Below, piece after piece: positions 62,813 through 64,000 of a stretch of 64,000 bases of DNA (position 1 is its first letter; each line of letters opens with the position of its first letter). A model generated the notes under the pieces. It was not told the DNA's origin and made no database searches. It saw only the letters and a program-made list of their open reading frames with translations. A program made the position numbers and the translations under genes. This DNA is from Pseudomonas rhizoryzae. Its GTDB lineage: Bacteria > Pseudomonadota > Gammaproteobacteria > Pseudomonadales > Pseudomonadaceae. The stretch covers positions 350,812-414,811 of the forward strand of contig NZ_SULM01000005.1 in NCBI RefSeq assembly GCF_005250615.1, in the 5' to 3' direction.

Positions 62813-63727
62813 ATGAAATCCCTGTTCTCACTGGGCGCCGCCCTGCTGCTCGCCGTCGCCGGCCAGACCCAGGCGGCGGAACCCATCAAGGCCGTCGCCA
62901 CCTTCACGGTGATCGCCGACGTGGTCAAGCAGGTGGGCGGCAACCATGTCCAGGTCACCTCCCTGGTCGGTCCCAATGGCGATCCCCACGCCTATGAGCC
63001 CACCCCCGCCGATGCCCAGGCGCTCAAGCAGGCCGACGTGGTGTTCATGAGCGGCTTGCACATGGAGGGCTGGATGGACCGGCTGATCAAGGCCTCCGGC
63101 CAGGCGCGCCCGCCGGTGATCCTCAGCGAGGGCATCAAGACACGGGAGATGGCGGAGGACGAGGATGGCCATTCCGACCACGATCATGAGCATGGCGTCG
63201 ATCCCCATGTCTGGAACAACCCGCTGAACGTCGTCGTCTACACCCGCAACGTGGTGAAGGCCCTGTCCAAGATCGATCCGGCCGATGCAGCCGTCTACCA
63301 GGCCAACGGTGATAAATACATCGCCAAACTCGAAGCCCTGGACCGCTATGCCCGCGAACAGATCGCCCAGGTGCCCAAGGCACGCCGCAAGGTGCTGACC
63401 TCCCACGATGCCTTTGGTTACTTCGGCGATGCCTACGGGGTGCAATTCATCTCGCCGCTGGGCATCTCCACCGAAGCCGAAGCCTCGGCCCAGGACGTCG
63501 GCAAGTTGATCCGCCAGATCAAGAAAGAGCACGTCGCGGTGTACTTCTTCGAGAACTCCAACGACCCGCGCCTGGTAGAGCAGATCGCCAAGGCCAGCGG
63601 CGCCCAACCGGGCGGCGAACTCTACGTGGAAGCCCTGTCCCCGGCCAACGGCCCCGCGCCGACCTATGCCGACATGTTCCGCTACAACGTGGACACCCTG
63701 GTGAAGGCGATGAAAGCGGGGCATTGA
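62813..63727 (+). CDS. Metal-binding periplasmic protein (ZnuA/TroA-like)
   Basis: This 304-residue precursor has a signal peptide (residues 1-21) and a cluster A-1 metal-binding fold. Ligand segments are GDPHAYEPTPAD, the His in GVDPHVWNNP and TEAEASAQDVG. A His-rich loop (EDGHSDHDHEHG, about residues 120-131) precedes the second ligand, a feature of zinc-binding ZnuA proteins. This agrees with the Zur box of the operon. Confidence 0.9.
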   Translation: MKSLFSLGAALLLAVAGQTQAAEPIKAVATFTVIADVVKQVGGNHVQVTSLVGPNGDPHAYEPTPADAQALKQADVVFMSGLHMEGWMDRLIKASGQARPPVILSEGIKTREMAEDEDGHSDHDHEHGVDPHVWNNPLNVVVYTRNVVKALSKIDPADAAVYQANGDKYIAKLEALDRYAREQIAQVPKARRKVLTSHDAFGYFGDAYGVQFISPLGISTEAEASAQDVGKLIRQIKKEHVAVYFFENSNDPRLVEQIAKASGAQPGGELYVEALSPANGPAPTYADMFRYNVDTLVKAMKAGH

Positions 63728-63749
63728 GATCCCGGCGCCAGCGCTACGG

Positions 63750-63842
63750 GTAGTTGGGTTGAGCGGAGCGAAGCCCAACGCCATGGCGTCTGAATCCTTG
63801 ACTGTTGGGCTTCGACGATAAAGCCGTCTCAACCCAACCTAC
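63750..63842. repeat. Intergenic inverted-repeat element, copy 2 (inverted relative to copy 1)
   Basis: Its reverse complement starts GTAGGTTGGGTTGAGACGG and ends GCTCAACCCAACTAC, matching copy 1 at 29928-30023 in both arms, while the loop centre differs. It lies between the zinc operon and an IS110-type element. Confidence 0.8.
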
Positions 63843-63888
63843 GCGGTCCCGGTAGATACCATCTCTCCCACCAATCACAACAGGTCTT

Positions 63889-64000
63889 CTAAAGGGCCTG
63901 TCGTGGTTGATATGGTCGCTGCGTCTTGAGCACGCCATAGGCGATCTGCAGCAGCTTACGCATGGCCGCGCCTAGGGCACTCATCCGGGGTTTACCGCGG
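63889..64000 (-). CDS. IS110-family transposase, C-terminal fragment (runs off the window)
   Basis: On the minus strand the frame reads RGKPRMSALGAAMRKLLQI, then YGVLKTQRPYQPRQAL and a TAG at 63889-63891. SALGAAMRKLL with YGVLK is the conserved C-terminal end of IS110/IS116/IS902 transposases (the Ser-containing Tnp_20 domain lies just before it). The gene continues beyond position 64000, so completeness cannot be judged. IS110 enzymes use a RuvC-like DEDD domain and an element-encoded guide RNA. Confidence 0.8.
   Translation of the reverse strand, partial: RGKPRMSALGAAMRKLLQIAYGVLKTQRPYQPRQAL

Overview
The window is high-GC gammaproteobacterial chromosome, most likely Pseudomonas. I base this on the divergent hexR / zwf-pgl-eda block, the order rbsBACRKD, mqo, the uppP and pnuC neighbourhoods, a BqsRS-like two-component system with PepSY proteins, and a Zur-box zinc transporter operon. 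A P. oryzihabitans/psychrotolerans-type species is plausible, but nothing in the sequence proves the species.

Positions 1 to about 20,110 are the early half of a lambda-like prophage; its late genes and left end lie outside the window. An immunity switch sits near the left edge. A CI-type repressor (2176-2808) is divergent from a leftward operon of cro, a cII-like gene, an O/DnaT-like replication gene and a P-like loader gene. Six copies of one 17-bp operator form two clusters, OR (2092-2155) and OL (4635-4698), which bracket cI and an accessory cassette in the position of lambda rex. OL overlaps a promoter (4642-4670) that is followed by an rRNA-type boxA and then a long rightward operon of small phage proteins. 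That operon carries a YqaJ exonuclease, RecT, a Rad50-like ATPase, a DnaQ-like exonuclease, a repeat-rich C5 methyltransferase, a DPPY methyltransferase, an excisionase-like protein and a tyrosine integrase. One AT-richer gene with a HEPN-like motif lies antisense inside the operon (13386-13907). The integrase stops 20 bp before ybiT, so the prophage joins the chromosome just upstream of that gene.

The chromosomal part (20,127-64,000) runs in this order. First come ybiT, mqo, a lipoprotein-type ggt, a DUF1294 gene, uppP, pnuC with a NadR-like kinase, an Smr gene, folE and a frameshifted monooxygenase gene. Next are apt and the ribose operon rbsBACRKD with a perfect LacI-family operator. A small transposon-like inverted-repeat element then supplies the stop codons of both rbsD and a convergent GAF-GGDEF-EAL gene. 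After that come YciF and a manganese catalase, a GST with an aminotransferase divergent from a MarR regulator, a LysE exporter, a BenE-like carrier, an NADP oxidoreductase and a diguanylate cyclase. The remainder holds rluB, the Entner-Doudoroff genes eda-pgl-zwf with hexR, an AI-2E-type permease, an sCache chemoreceptor, the BqsRS-like system with two PepSY proteins, a DUF3253 gene, topoisomerase IB and a Zur-box zinc ABC operon. The window ends in the C-terminus of an IS110-family transposase.

Two copies of a roughly 95-bp inverted-repeat element lie in opposite orientations at 29928-30023 and 63750-63842. I found no tRNA, rRNA or CRISPR. All functional statements come from reading motifs and recalled families; no database search was run.
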